Source: an uncultured Oscillospiraceae bacterium | GTDB lineage: Bacteria > Bacillota > Clostridia > Oscillospirales > Oscillospiraceae | Length of the DNA stretch: 37,768 nt | Assembly: GCA_900756575.1 (NCBI GenBank) | Contig: CAAEKQ010000029.1 | Span: 1-37,768 of the forward strand | Direction of reading: 5' to 3' | Shown here: one piece after another, positions 1 through 7,230 of the stretch | How the letters are laid out: each line of letters begins with the position of its first letter | Position numbering within the stretch: the stretch's first letter is position 1 | Notes under the pieces: generated by a model | What the model was told of the DNA's origin: nothing | What the model saw: only the letters and a program-made list of their open reading frames with translations | The model's database searches: none | Translations under genes and position numbers: made by a program

Positions 1-360
1 GTGTGATCTTCTTCGATCATAAATTTCACGGTGCATAGGAGTGCCAGAAAACCGTGATGGTGCAGATAAAATCCGCTATTTGGATGATATCACAGGTTGC
101 GTAAAAATACAATAGTTTATTTTTACGGTTTCATAACACTCTTTTGGAAAAACGGTACATTTCGGCGAGATTTCGCCCTTTTTTAGAGCGGAGTGGGGAA
201 AATCGGGAACAAAATCAAAATATTACGCAATTATTACGAATGAGTGAAGCAAACAAAACAAAAACCATAAAATCAGGGCAACACTCCAGAATTTACTCTT
301 GAAAATATTTTGTGGAATGCTATAATATAATTAATGAAATGATATCAGGAGATGATCCTT
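1..360. other. AT-rich intergenic region, no confident gene
   Basis: This stretch is clearly AT-richer than the rest of the window and holds no confident gene. On the minus strand an ATG at 20-18 opens a frame that runs off the left edge (M-I-E-E-D-H), but it has no good ribosome site and is only a possibility. At 164-184 GGCGA-gatt-TCGCC followed by a run of T could be a weak rightward terminator. The 3' end holds the promoter of the next gene. Confidence 0.5.
299..326 (+). promoter_or_regulatory. Sigma-A promoter of the DegV-like gene
   Basis: TTGAAA at 299-304 and a perfect TATAAT at 321-326 are 16 bp apart, with an extended -10 TG (TGC before TATAAT). The gene starts 35 bp downstream. 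Confidence 0.7.
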
Positions 361-1086
361 ATGGCATATACGATTTTGTGCGACGAAGGGGTTACATTTA
401 CCGCGTCTGAGCTACTCAGTCCCCATTTTCTTAAGGTAAAGAAGCAGGATTTTGCCGGTGCGATTGCACGGGTGTCCGGGGATGTCTATATGGTTACCAT
501 GTCGCCTGCGTTTTCCGATGCTTATGCGGCGGCTTGCCTGGCCCGGGATGCGGTGCGGGAAAAGAATCCGGAGCGGAATGTGTTTGTAATCGACACGCGC
601 ACGGCCTTTGCCGGGGAGCTGGCGGTGGCACGGCGGCTCCATGACCTGCTTTTGGCGGGCAAACAGCCGGAGCAGGCCCTGCTGGAGACCCAGGAATATA
701 TTGAAAGCCTCAGCACCGTGGGCGTGCTGGATCGGGGCGACGTGCTCCGGGAAAAGCAGGCGGTCAGCCGTCGCGGAGCCAGAATCCGCGCATGGATGGG
801 ACGCAGGCTGCTGATGGAGGGAGGTCAGGATGGACGGCTCCATGTCCGGGGCCGGAGCCATCGGGGCAGCATGGACGACATTTGCACCCTGGCGGCCAAG
901 CGATTCACCCAGCGCAGAGAAAAGCCGGAGCGGTGCGTGATTACCTATTCCGGTTGCCCGGAGCGGGCCAAGGAGCTGGGCAAAAAGCTCAAAAAGCTCT
1001 GCGGCTTCCGGGAGCTGGTGATTATCCCCGCAGATCAGGCGGCAGTCCGGTATATGGGCAGCGGCACGATGATGGCGGCGTTCTAA
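361..1086 (+). CDS. DegV-like fatty-acid-binding family protein (divergent)
   Basis: The 241-residue product shows the outline of DegV/EDD proteins, which bind fatty acids and in some bacteria feed fatty acid kinase. Visible are an N-terminal strand (YTILCDEGV) where DegV has its TDS motif, the segment VTMSPAFSDAYAAA resembling the SS-x-LSGTYQSA ligand loop, and a VFVIDTRTA strand resembling V-x-DS. The usual GGRIS segment is poorly kept and the protein is about 40 residues short of typical DegV. The ATG at 361 is preferred over 352 because AGGAG at 347-351 lies 9 nt before it and would touch the earlier ATG. It is monocistronic, with its own promoter and a terminator shared with the converging mobB. 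The ligand cannot be told from sequence. Confidence 0.65.
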   Translation: MAYTILCDEGVTFTASELLSPHFLKVKKQDFAGAIARVSGDVYMVTMSPAFSDAYAAACLARDAVREKNPERNVFVIDTRTAFAGELAVARRLHDLLLAGKQPEQALLETQEYIESLSTVGVLDRGDVLREKQAVSRRGARIRAWMGRRLLMEGGQDGRLHVRGRSHRGSMDDICTLAAKRFTQRREKPERCVITYSGCPERAKELGKKLKKLCGFRELVIIPADQAAVRYMGSGTMMAAF

Positions 1087-1101
1087 TATCAATATGAAAC
1101 A

Positions 1102-1145
1102 AACGGGAATCGGCGTGCAGTTACGCATCCGATTCCCGTTCTTTA
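1102..1145. terminator. Bidirectional terminator between DegV-like gene and mobB
   Basis: A perfect 12-bp stem, AACGGGAATCGG at 1102-1113 with its complement at 1129-1140, is followed by CTTTATT. It lies between convergent genes. Confidence 0.8.
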
Positions 1146-1655
1146 TTATTGTGCGGAAAAGTCGCGGCAGTATTGCAGAATTACCTGAACGCAGCCATTC
1201 AGATCCGAAAGGGCCAGCTGCGGCGCGGGGGAATCCACCGGCTCGTCGGTTAAAATGGCCAACAGTTCGTTGGAATCGGCCAGCAGGGGGCGGTGGAGCT
1301 CGGCTCGGTGAATCTCAATTTTAGGGTAGCGGCTCTTTTTGTAGCCTTCGGTGAGCACCAGATCTACCTGGGGGAGGCGGGAGATGATGTCCCGGAGAGA
1401 CAGTTCCTCCGGCGGCTGCTCAATCATGGCGAATTTCTCGGCGTTGGAGATGGTGACCACATCGGCCCCGGCAGCGGTGAAGCGGTAGGTGTCCTTGCCG
1501 GGCTTATCCATTTCAAAATGATGGGCGTCGTGCTTGAGGACGGCAAGGCGAAGTCCCTGGGCCTTGAGCATGGGAATCAGCTGCTCTAATAAGGTGGTTT
1601 TTCCGGTGCCGGATTTGCCCACAAAGGTGATAATGGGAACAAGATCAGGATTCAT
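1146..1655 (-). CDS. mobB: MobB, molybdopterin-guanine dinucleotide biosynthesis adaptor
   Basis: A 169-residue P-loop NTPase of the MobB family, which is thought to assist MobA in attaching GMP to molybdopterin. The Walker A motif GKSGTGKTT is at residues 13-21. The family pattern continues with LAVLKHDAHHFEMD and a D-L-V-L-T-E-G-Y strand that matches the usual 'EGYK' Walker B region. The ATG at 1655 is chosen because AAAGGAG lies 5-6 nt upstream; the in-frame ATG at 1673 lacks this. Its start overlaps the end of the upstream MocR gene by 11 nt, so the two are probably translationally coupled. No molybdoenzyme or other Moco gene is visible here, so its partners must be elsewhere. Confidence 0.9.
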   Translation of the reverse strand: MNPDLVPIITFVGKSGTGKTTLLEQLIPMLKAQGLRLAVLKHDAHHFEMDKPGKDTYRFTAAGADVVTISNAEKFAMIEQPPEELSLRDIISRLPQVDLVLTEGYKKSRYPKIEIHRAELHRPLLADSNELLAILTDEPVDSPAPQLALSDLNGCVQVILQYCRDFSAQ

Positions 1656-3063
1656 GGTTTGCTCCTTTCGCATTTGGGGCCCAGGCGCGGATCAACAGTC
1701 CGGCACCCAGGCGGATTTCCTCGTCGGTGAGACCGCCAAAGCCCAGCAGTACCGTGGATTGATGGGCTTCGGGCACTCCGTCCAGAAAATACGGGGAGAT
1801 GGGATAGACCCGAACCCCCAGGGCCTTGGCGGAGGAAACCAATGCTTCCTCGTTCATGCCATTGCTGAGGCGCAGGGTCAAATGATGGCCCGCAGGCTGG
1901 CCCAGAATCTCCATCCAGGGGGACAGGGGCTCCAGCGCATCCACCAGACACTGCCGGCGGCTGCGGTAATAAATGCGCATCCGGTTGACGTGGGTTTCAA
2001 AGTGGCCTTCCAGCATAAACTGCCGCAAAACCGCCTGCTCAAAGCCCGATACCGTGGAGGAAAAGCCCCGATAGTTTTCGTGATAGCGCCGGAGCAGCGT
2101 TTCGGGCAGCACCATATAGCTAATGCGAAGCGCCGGGGCGACGCTGCGGGAGAAGGTGCCCATATAAATCACCCGGCCCTGTCCGTCAATGCTCTGGAGG
2201 GAGGGAATCGGGCGGGACTGATAGCGGAACTCCGAGTCGTAGTCATCCTCTATAATATAGCGCTGCCGTCCAATGCTGCTCCAGCGAAGCAATGCCGTCC
2301 GCTGGCCGATGGGCATGGCATAGCCCAGGGGATACTGATGGGAGGGGGTTGTATAGACTACCACCTGATCCCGGGACGGCAGGGCGGACAGACGAATGCC
2401 GTCGGGATCCACCGGAACCGCCGTAACGGGATGGCCCAGGCGGGAGAACAGTCCATGGGCGTGATTATACAGCGGATTCTCTACCGCCAGCATAAAGCTG
2501 TTGGGGAGAATATAGCCCAGAATCAGCAGCAGATTGTCGGTGCCTGCGCCAATGACGATCTGCTCCGGGGTGCAGGCAACGCCCCGGGCCCGATAGAGGT
2601 AATCCGCTACCGCCTGCCGCAGGCCGGGATCGCCCTGGGGGACGGTGCGCAGTAAAAGCGTGTCGTCATATTCATTAAAACAGTTTTTCATGAGCTTCCG
2701 CCAAACTCCAAAGGGAAACTGCTGCCGAGCCATGCCGGAGGGGGAGAAGTCCACTGTCCATTTGGGCGCGGAGGCGGCAGGCTGGGATGGCTGCACAGGT
2801 GCGGGGCCCTTTGCCTGGGGGAGTATTCCGGCATCCAATACAAAAAATCCGCGCCGGGGGCTGGACTGGATAAATCCCTCAGCCTCCAGCTGGCAATAGG
2901 CGCTGTCCACGGTGTTCACCGAGATGCCCAGCTGCTCCGAGAGCTTCCGCTTGGAGGGCAGCTTTTTTCCATAGGGCAGTGCGCCGCTTTGAATCTGCTG
3001 CCGCAGCTGGAGATACAGGGCCTGGTACAGGGGCATGGAGCGATCCTCCGGAAGTGTAATCAT
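1645..3063 (-). CDS. MocR/PdxR-type GntR regulator with aminotransferase-like domain
   Basis: The 472-residue protein has an N-terminal GntR winged helix (about 10-75, with LPSKRKLSEQLGISVNTV) joined by an Ala/Pro-rich linker to a fold-type-I aminotransferase domain. Landmarks of the latter are VIGAGTDNLLLIL (170-182), VENPLYN (194-200), IEDDYDSEFRY (271-281, the Asp that would contact the PLP ring nitrogen) and YMGTFSRSVAPALRISYM (300-317). In MocR proteins the last motif normally reads GTFSK, with Lys forming the PLP Schiff base; here it is Arg306 (codon CGC). Ribosome site AGGAGGGG precedes the ATG. The gene is divergent from the CDF transporter with closely spaced promoters, so it may control that gene as well as itself; that is inference. 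Confidence 0.9.
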   Translation of the reverse strand: MITLPEDRSMPLYQALYLQLRQQIQSGALPYGKKLPSKRKLSEQLGISVNTVDSAYCQLEAEGFIQSSPRRGFFVLDAGILPQAKGPAPVQPSQPAASAPKWTVDFSPSGMARQQFPFGVWRKLMKNCFNEYDDTLLLRTVPQGDPGLRQAVADYLYRARGVACTPEQIVIGAGTDNLLLILGYILPNSFMLAVENPLYNHAHGLFSRLGHPVTAVPVDPDGIRLSALPSRDQVVVYTTPSHQYPLGYAMPIGQRTALLRWSSIGRQRYIIEDDYDSEFRYQSRPIPSLQSIDGQGRVIYMGTFSRSVAPALRISYMVLPETLLRRYHENYRGFSSTVSGFEQAVLRQFMLEGHFETHVNRMRIYYRSRRQCLVDALEPLSPWMEILGQPAGHHLTLRLSNGMNEEALVSSAKALGVRVYPISPYFLDGVPEAHQSTVLLGFGGLTDEEIRLGAGLLIRAWAPNAKGANHES

Positions 3064-3089
3064 GAAATCCCCTCCTTCTGTATCGTTTT

Positions 3090-3117
3090 ATGGTATCAGA
3101 TTCCGGAGAAAAGTCAA
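3090..3117 (-). promoter_or_regulatory. Promoter of the MocR gene
   Basis: Read leftward: TTGACT (3117-3112), 16 bp, TACCAT (3095-3090). Its -35 box lies only 2 bp from the -35 box of the divergent CDF promoter. Confidence 0.55.
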
Positions 3118-3119
3118 GG

Positions 3120-3148
3120 TTGCATTGGATGTCCAAATGGAGTAGAAT
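3120..3148 (+). promoter_or_regulatory. Promoter of the CDF transporter gene
   Basis: TTGCAT at 3120-3125, 17 bp, TAGAAT at 3143-3148. It sits back to back with the leftward MocR promoter, so one regulator bound here could affect both genes. Confidence 0.55.
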
Positions 3149-3170
3149 GAACCCGAGGGGGAATGAAGGC

Positions 3171-4346
3171 ATGACGAAGCTACTGATCCGGCTTTTTATC
3201 AAAAACGCCGACCAGACGGAGGAGCCCGCGGTACGAAGCCGGTATGGCGCGGTGGCGGGCGTTGTGGGTATTTTTTGCAATCTGATTTTGTTCCTGGGGA
3301 AGCTGATTATCGGCACTGTCAGCGGCAGCGTGTCCATTCGGGCGGATGCCGTCAACAATCTGTCCGACGCATCGTCCAATATTGTCACGCTGGTGGCGTT
3401 CCGGCTGGCCAGCAAGCCTGAGGACGCGGAGCATCCCTATGGGCACGCCAGAATTGAATACCTTTCCGGGCTGGCCGTGGCGGCGATGATTCTGGTGATC
3501 GGCGTGGAGCTGGCCAAGGAATCCTTCCATAAAATTCTGCATCCCGAGCCGGTGAACTTTTCCTGGGCACTGGTGGCGGTATTGGTGCTGAGCATCGGGG
3601 TAAAGCTCTGGATGGCGGTGTTTAACCGCAGCCTGGGCCGGAAAATCAAGAGCACCTCGCTGATGGCAACGGCAGCGGACAGCCGCAACGACGTACTGAC
3701 CACCGGCGCGGTTTTGCTGGCGGCAGTGGTGGCACGGCTGACCGGGCTTGAGCTGGACGGCTATGTGGGCCTGTTGGTGGCGGCGTTCATCCTGTGGAGC
3801 GGGGTGGGCATTGCCAAGGATACCATCAGTCCGCTGCTGGGTGCGCCGGCTGATCCGGAGCTTATCCATCTGGTAAAGCATGAAATCGGGAACTTTGACC
3901 CGAGAATCCTTGGGGTTCATGACCTGATGGTCCATGATTACGGCCCGGGTCAGACCTTTGCCAGCATCCATGTGGAGGTGGATCGCCGGGAGGATGTGCT
4001 GGAGATCCATGAGATGATCGACCGGGCGGAGCGAATGATGCTGGAGAAGCACCGAATCCACCTGACCATTCACTATGACCCCGTGGTCACAGACGACAAG
4101 ACCCTCCAGCATATGCGAAAAAAAGTGGAGACGGAGCTGAAAAAGATCCATCCCGACCTTACGCTCCATGATTTTCGCATGGTGGCCGGGGATACCAGCA
4201 GCAACCTGATTTTCGACGTGGTACTGCCCGATTCTCTACGGGGCAAGGGTGCGGAAATTCAGAAGACCCTGGAGCAGAACATTCAGGAGCCGGGGATAAC
4301 ATACCATACGGTGATTACCTTTGATGCCGAGGCGTTTAACCGATAA
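3171..4346 (+). CDS. Cation diffusion facilitator (CDF) metal exporter, possibly Mn2+ type
   Basis: A 391-residue membrane transporter that should export a divalent metal by proton antiport. It has about six transmembrane segments in residues 27-215 and a cytoplasmic C-terminal ferredoxin-like domain, here long and with a second copy-like extension after residue 300. Metal-site signatures are N62xxxD66 in helix 2 (ADAVNNLSDASS), HPYGH at 88-92, and D170xxxD174 in helix 5 (ADSRNDV). Zn2+ exporters usually have HxxxD in helix 5, so Asp at that place points toward Mn2+ or Fe2+; this is a family-based inference. The ATG at 3171 is chosen for the GAGGGGG site 8-10 nt upstream; earlier in-frame ATGs lack one. 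Confidence 0.87.
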   Translation: MTKLLIRLFIKNADQTEEPAVRSRYGAVAGVVGIFCNLILFLGKLIIGTVSGSVSIRADAVNNLSDASSNIVTLVAFRLASKPEDAEHPYGHARIEYLSGLAVAAMILVIGVELAKESFHKILHPEPVNFSWALVAVLVLSIGVKLWMAVFNRSLGRKIKSTSLMATAADSRNDVLTTGAVLLAAVVARLTGLELDGYVGLLVAAFILWSGVGIAKDTISPLLGAPADPELIHLVKHEIGNFDPRILGVHDLMVHDYGPGQTFASIHVEVDRREDVLEIHEMIDRAERMMLEKHRIHLTIHYDPVVTDDKTLQHMRKKVETELKKIHPDLTLHDFRMVAGDTSSNLIFDVVLPDSLRGKGAEIQKTLEQNIQEPGITYHTVITFDAEAFNR

Positions 4347-4351
4347 CGATC

Positions 4352-4380
4352 CGGGAGCTGCGAAATGCGGCTCCCGTTTG
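4352..4380 (+). terminator. Terminator after the CDF gene
   Basis: CGGGAGC at 4352-4358 pairs with GCTCCCG at 4370-4376, followed by TTTGCATTT. The T tract is interrupted. Confidence 0.6.
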
Positions 4381-4426
4381 CATTTGCCGGAGACAGGCTG
4401 CATATGCTGTGCCGGAGGGGATGCGT

Positions 4427-5230
4427 ATGTATGCGACCATTGAACTGAAAAAACTGCTGTCCGGGGTGGCGATTCTATTGGCGGTGCTGATTCCGGGCAC
4501 GCTGTATCTTGCGGCGCGGCAGAATCGGGCGGAGGCCATCGAGACCGGTTCCTGGGGCCTGAGCTTTCAAACCCCGGGGCAGCCGCCGAAGGCCGATGCC
4601 ACTGCCGATCAGCTAAGACCCTATGACGCGAAATACATCGGCGACACCAGCCGGAAGACCATCTATCTGACCTTTGACTGCGGATATGAAAACGGCAATA
4701 CGGGCACCATATTGGATGTTCTGAAGCAGCACAATGCCCCGGCGGCGTTTTTCGTGGTGGGGAATTACATCACCTCGGCCCCGGAACTGGTAAAGCGCAT
4801 GGCGGAGGAAGGACACATTGTGGGCAATCACACCTGGAGCCACCCGGATATGTCGGCCATTTCGGACAAGGCGGCATTTTCCCGGCAGCTCCAGCAGGTA
4901 AAAGACGCCTATCGGGACTGCACCGGAGCGGAAATGCCCAATTATTATCGCCCGCCCCAGGGTGTTTACAGCGAGGAAAATCTCAAAATGGCCCAGGAGC
5001 TGGGGTATCAAACCGTGTTCTGGTCCCTTGCCTATGTGGATTGGAAGCAGGATCAGCAGCCCACGGAGGAATATGCCATGGAGAAGCTCACGGAGCGGAT
5101 CCACAACGGGGCAGTGGTGCTGCTCCACAATACCTCCTCTACCAATGCGGCAATTCTGGACAAGATCCTCACCAAATGGGAGGAAATGGGTTATTCCTTC
5201 GGAACTCTGGATCAGCTGTTTGCAGATTGA
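4427..5230 (+). CDS. PdaA-like polysaccharide deacetylase, probably spore-cortex
   Basis: A 267-residue protein with one N-terminal transmembrane anchor (about 9-29) and a NodB-homology domain outside. PdaA-type enzymes remove the acetyl group from N-acetylmuramic acid, allowing muramic delta-lactam formation in spore cortex. Motif 1 is TFDCGYENGN (82-91); PdaA has TFDNGYENG where classical NodB enzymes have TFDDG, and here the variable position is Cys85. Motif 2 is HTWSHPDM (135-142), motif 3 RPPQG, and the C-terminal LLHNTSSTNAAIL matches the PdaA pattern. The ATG at 4427 is 6 nt after GGAGGGG (4414-4420); the ATG at 4421 touches it. The stop codon overlaps the -35 box of the rex promoter. 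Confidence 0.85.
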   Translation: MYATIELKKLLSGVAILLAVLIPGTLYLAARQNRAEAIETGSWGLSFQTPGQPPKADATADQLRPYDAKYIGDTSRKTIYLTFDCGYENGNTGTILDVLKQHNAPAAFFVVGNYITSAPELVKRMAEEGHIVGNHTWSHPDMSAISDKAAFSRQLQQVKDAYRDCTGAEMPNYYRPPQGVYSEENLKMAQELGYQTVFWSLAYVDWKQDQQPTEEYAMEKLTERIHNGAVVLLHNTSSTNAAILDKILTKWEEMGYSFGTLDQLFAD

Positions 5231-5255
5231 CAATTGGGACGAAGAACGGTAAAAT
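5227..5255 (+). promoter_or_regulatory. Promoter of rex
   Basis: A perfect TTGACA at 5227-5232, 17 bp, TAAAAT at 5250-5255. The -35 includes the stop codon of the deacetylase gene. Confidence 0.75.
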
Positions 5256-5270
5256 AATCAGATAAACCAA

Positions 5271-5286
5271 GGGCAATACCACATGG
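5271..5286 (+). repeat. Possible solo end of the dispersed palindromic element
   Basis: GGGCAATACCACATGG matches 15 of 16 bases of the left end of the inverted element copy at 17560-17718 (read on its own strand). Nothing else of the element follows. It lies in the rex leader, 18 bp before the start codon. Confidence 0.4.
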
Positions 5287-5304
5287 AGAAAGGGGAGAGC
5301 CAAG

Positions 5305-5985
5305 ATGAAAAAAGAGAAAATATCCAGACCGGTGATCGGGCGGCTTCCCCAGTATTATAGCTGCGTGGAGGAGCTGTACCTCTCCAACTGCATCCGGGTG
5401 TCCTCGGCAACCCTGTCCCGGCGGCTTGGATTTACGGCCTCCCAGATTCGCCAGGATTTTTCCTGCTTCGGCGAATTCGGCCAGCAGGGCTACGGCTATA
5501 ACGTGAAAAAGCTCCGGTATGAGATCCGCGAAATTCTGGGCCTCAACAGCCGGAATACGGCGGTGCTGGTGGGCTGTGGCAATATGGGCCAGGCGCTGCT
5601 GAAGAACTTTGACTTTGAGGCCTGCGGCTTTTATATGGTGGCGGCCTTTGATCAGGACCCGGATAAAATCGCCACCCAGGTTGGGCCGGTTCGGGTGCTG
5701 GATGTGGGCGTACTCCGGCGGTTTGTGGAGGCGGAGAAGCCCTGCATGGCGGTTTTAACGGTGCCGAGAGACGCTGCGCCGGGCATGGCAAAGCTCCTGG
5801 GCGAGATCGGCATTCAGGCCATCTGGAACTTCACCGGCTGCAATCTGGAGGCGCCGGATGTGCTGGTGGAGGACGTGAGCTTTTCCAGCAGCCTTTTAAC
5901 CTTGAGCTATCGTCTGAATCAGAAGAAAGAGGAGCGTGAATTGTCTTCGGAATCGTCACCAAATGGCTCCCACGGAATAGGATGA
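5305..5985 (+). CDS. rex: Rex, redox-sensing transcriptional repressor
   Basis: A 226-residue Rex protein, which senses the NADH/NAD+ ratio and represses fermentation and respiration genes when NADH is low. The N-terminal winged helix (1-75) has the typical LSRRLGFTASQIRQDFSCFG followed by QQGYGYNVKKL. The Rossmann domain begins with VLVGCGNMGQALL (G90-x-G92-x-x-G95) and runs to about 205. The C-terminal tail beyond the usual domain-swapped helix is about 15 residues long and polar. The ATG follows a GGGGAG site. A Cys/Gly-rich microprotein lies just downstream with no terminator between, so they may be co-transcribed. I found no clear Rex operator upstream of gap in this window. Confidence 0.95.
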   Translation: MKKEKISRPVIGRLPQYYSCVEELYLSNCIRVSSATLSRRLGFTASQIRQDFSCFGEFGQQGYGYNVKKLRYEIREILGLNSRNTAVLVGCGNMGQALLKNFDFEACGFYMVAAFDQDPDKIATQVGPVRVLDVGVLRRFVEAEKPCMAVLTVPRDAAPGMAKLLGEIGIQAIWNFTGCNLEAPDVLVEDVSFSSSLLTLSYRLNQKKEERELSSESSPNGSHGIG

Positions 5986-6033
5986 ATCAGCGCGGCAGAC
6001 AGCGGCGCAAATATCTGTTGGGAGGTACCTTTT

Positions 6034-6180
6034 ATGTGTGGCAACAATAACGGGTTTGGTAACTGCTGGTGGATCATCATCCTGATCCTTCTGTTCTGCT
6101 GCTGCGGGGGCGGCAACGGGATCGGCTGCGGCAACAGCTGCGGCGGTGGCTGCGGCTGCGATAACAACTGCGGCTGCTGA
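6034..6180 (+). CDS. 48-residue Gly/Cys-rich membrane microprotein
   Basis: A short frame too small for common length cutoffs. It encodes a Gly/Asn N-terminus, one hydrophobic segment at 12-21 (WWIIILILLF), a C-C-C triplet at 22-24 and a Gly/Cys/Asn-rich tail. There are 11 Cys among 48 residues (2, 11, 22-24, 32, 36, 40, 42, 46, 48). GGGAGG at 6020-6025 lies 8 nt before the ATG, and a perfect terminator follows 36 bp after the stop, both signs of a real gene. Similar tiny Gly/Cys-rich proteins in Clostridia are sometimes labelled YjcZ-like sporulation or chorion-class high-cysteine proteins. Function unknown; spore coat or metal binding are guesses. Confidence 0.75.
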   Translation: MCGNNNGFGNCWWIIILILLFCCCGGGNGIGCGNSCGGGCGCDNNCGC

Positions 6181-6216
6181 CGAGGGCCATACAAAAGAGA
6201 CGGAAATAACCAAGTG

Positions 6217-6245
6217 CTGCCGGGTCGTTTGACCCGGCAGTTTTG
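6217..6245 (+). terminator. Terminator after the Gly/Cys microprotein gene
   Basis: A perfect 10-bp stem, CTGCCGGGTC (6217-6226) and GACCCGGCAG (6231-6240), with a GTTT loop, followed by TTTTG. Confidence 0.9.
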
Positions 6246-6266
6246 CTGGCTGTTTGGAAATTACCC

Positions 6267-6294
6267 TTGACTTTCTGCACCGTTTGGGTACAAT
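6267..6294 (+). promoter_or_regulatory. Promoter of the YitT-family gene
   Basis: TTGACT at 6267-6272, 16 bp, TACAAT at 6289-6294. Confidence 0.7.
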
Positions 6295-6336
6295 AGGGGC
6301 TGCAAAGGATAAAAGCGGAACACACGAGGAGGACAT

Positions 6337-7191
6337 ATGAAGCGGAAGGTTATAACAACCATAGAGGATTATTTGGTGATGACCTTTGCCACGGTGCTGC
6401 TGGTCATTGGCGTATACATATTTAAGTTTCCCAACCACTTTTCCTTTGGCGGCGTGACGGGTATTGCGGTGGTGCTTACGGCGGTTCTGCCGGTATCGGC
6501 CACCATGCTCACCAACGTGATTAATATTGCGCTGCTGGTGCTGGGCTTTGCGGTGCTGGGCCGGGGGTTTGGCATTCGGACGGTGTATGTAACCCTGCTC
6601 AGTACTCTGGGCATGTGGCTCATGGAGCGGTTTTACCCCATGACCGCGCCGCTGACCTCGCAGCCGGTGCTGGAGCTGATTTTTGCGATTATCCTGCCTG
6701 CGTTCAGTGCGGCGATCCTGTTTAATATGGATGCCTCCAGCGGCGGCACGGATATCATTGCGATGATTATCAAGCGGTTTGCCAGTGTGGACATTGGCGT
6801 GGCGCTGATGATTACCGACGCATTGGTGGCGGTATCCTCGTTCTTTGTGTACGGGGCGGAAACGGGACTGTTTTCCGTGGCGGGTCTGCTGGCAAAGACC
6901 CTGGTGATCGACGGCGTGATCGAGAACATCAACCTCTGCAAGTTCTTTACGATTATCTCGGAGAATCCGGAGCCCATCGTGAAGTTCATCCATGAGGATC
7001 TCAACCGCAGCGCCACGGTCTATCGAGCGGAGGGCACCTATCTCCACAAGGATAAGACCGTGATTCTGGCGGTGACCAAGCGGCGGCAGGCGGTGCTGCT
7101 GCGGAACTTTGTAAAGGTTACAGAGCCTGGGGCGTTTTTGATGATTACCAACTCCAGCGAGATCATCGGCAAGGGATTTCAGGGGTATTAA
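6337..7191 (+). CDS. YitT-family membrane protein (DUF161 + DUF2179)
   Basis: A 284-residue protein of the YitT/YqfU family. It has five to six hydrophobic segments in residues 10-200, including the family's FKFPNHFSFGGVTGIA near the N-terminus and DASSGGTDIIAMI in mid-protein. A soluble DUF2179 domain follows (about 220-275), ending in VTEPGAFLMITNSSEIIGKGF, which is the characteristic tail. The molecular role of the family is not settled; a ligand-sensing or transport role has been suggested. AGGAGG precedes the ATG. It stands alone between a promoter and a bidirectional terminator. Confidence 0.9.
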   Translation: MKRKVITTIEDYLVMTFATVLLVIGVYIFKFPNHFSFGGVTGIAVVLTAVLPVSATMLTNVINIALLVLGFAVLGRGFGIRTVYVTLLSTLGMWLMERFYPMTAPLTSQPVLELIFAIILPAFSAAILFNMDASSGGTDIIAMIIKRFASVDIGVALMITDALVAVSSFFVYGAETGLFSVAGLLAKTLVIDGVIENINLCKFFTIISENPEPIVKFIHEDLNRSATVYRAEGTYLHKDKTVILAVTKRRQAVLLRNFVKVTEPGAFLMITNSSEIIGKGFQGY

Positions 7192-7196
7192 AAAAT

Positions 7197-7230
7197 GCGG
7201 TGCAGTTCAGGACGAGCTGCACCGCTTGTT
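7197..7230. terminator. Bidirectional terminator between YitT-type gene and merR-type gene
   Basis: GCGGTGCAG (7197-7205) pairs with CTGCACCGC (7217-7225). A-rich sequence lies on the left and TTGTTTTATT on the right, so it can serve both converging genes. Confidence 0.85.
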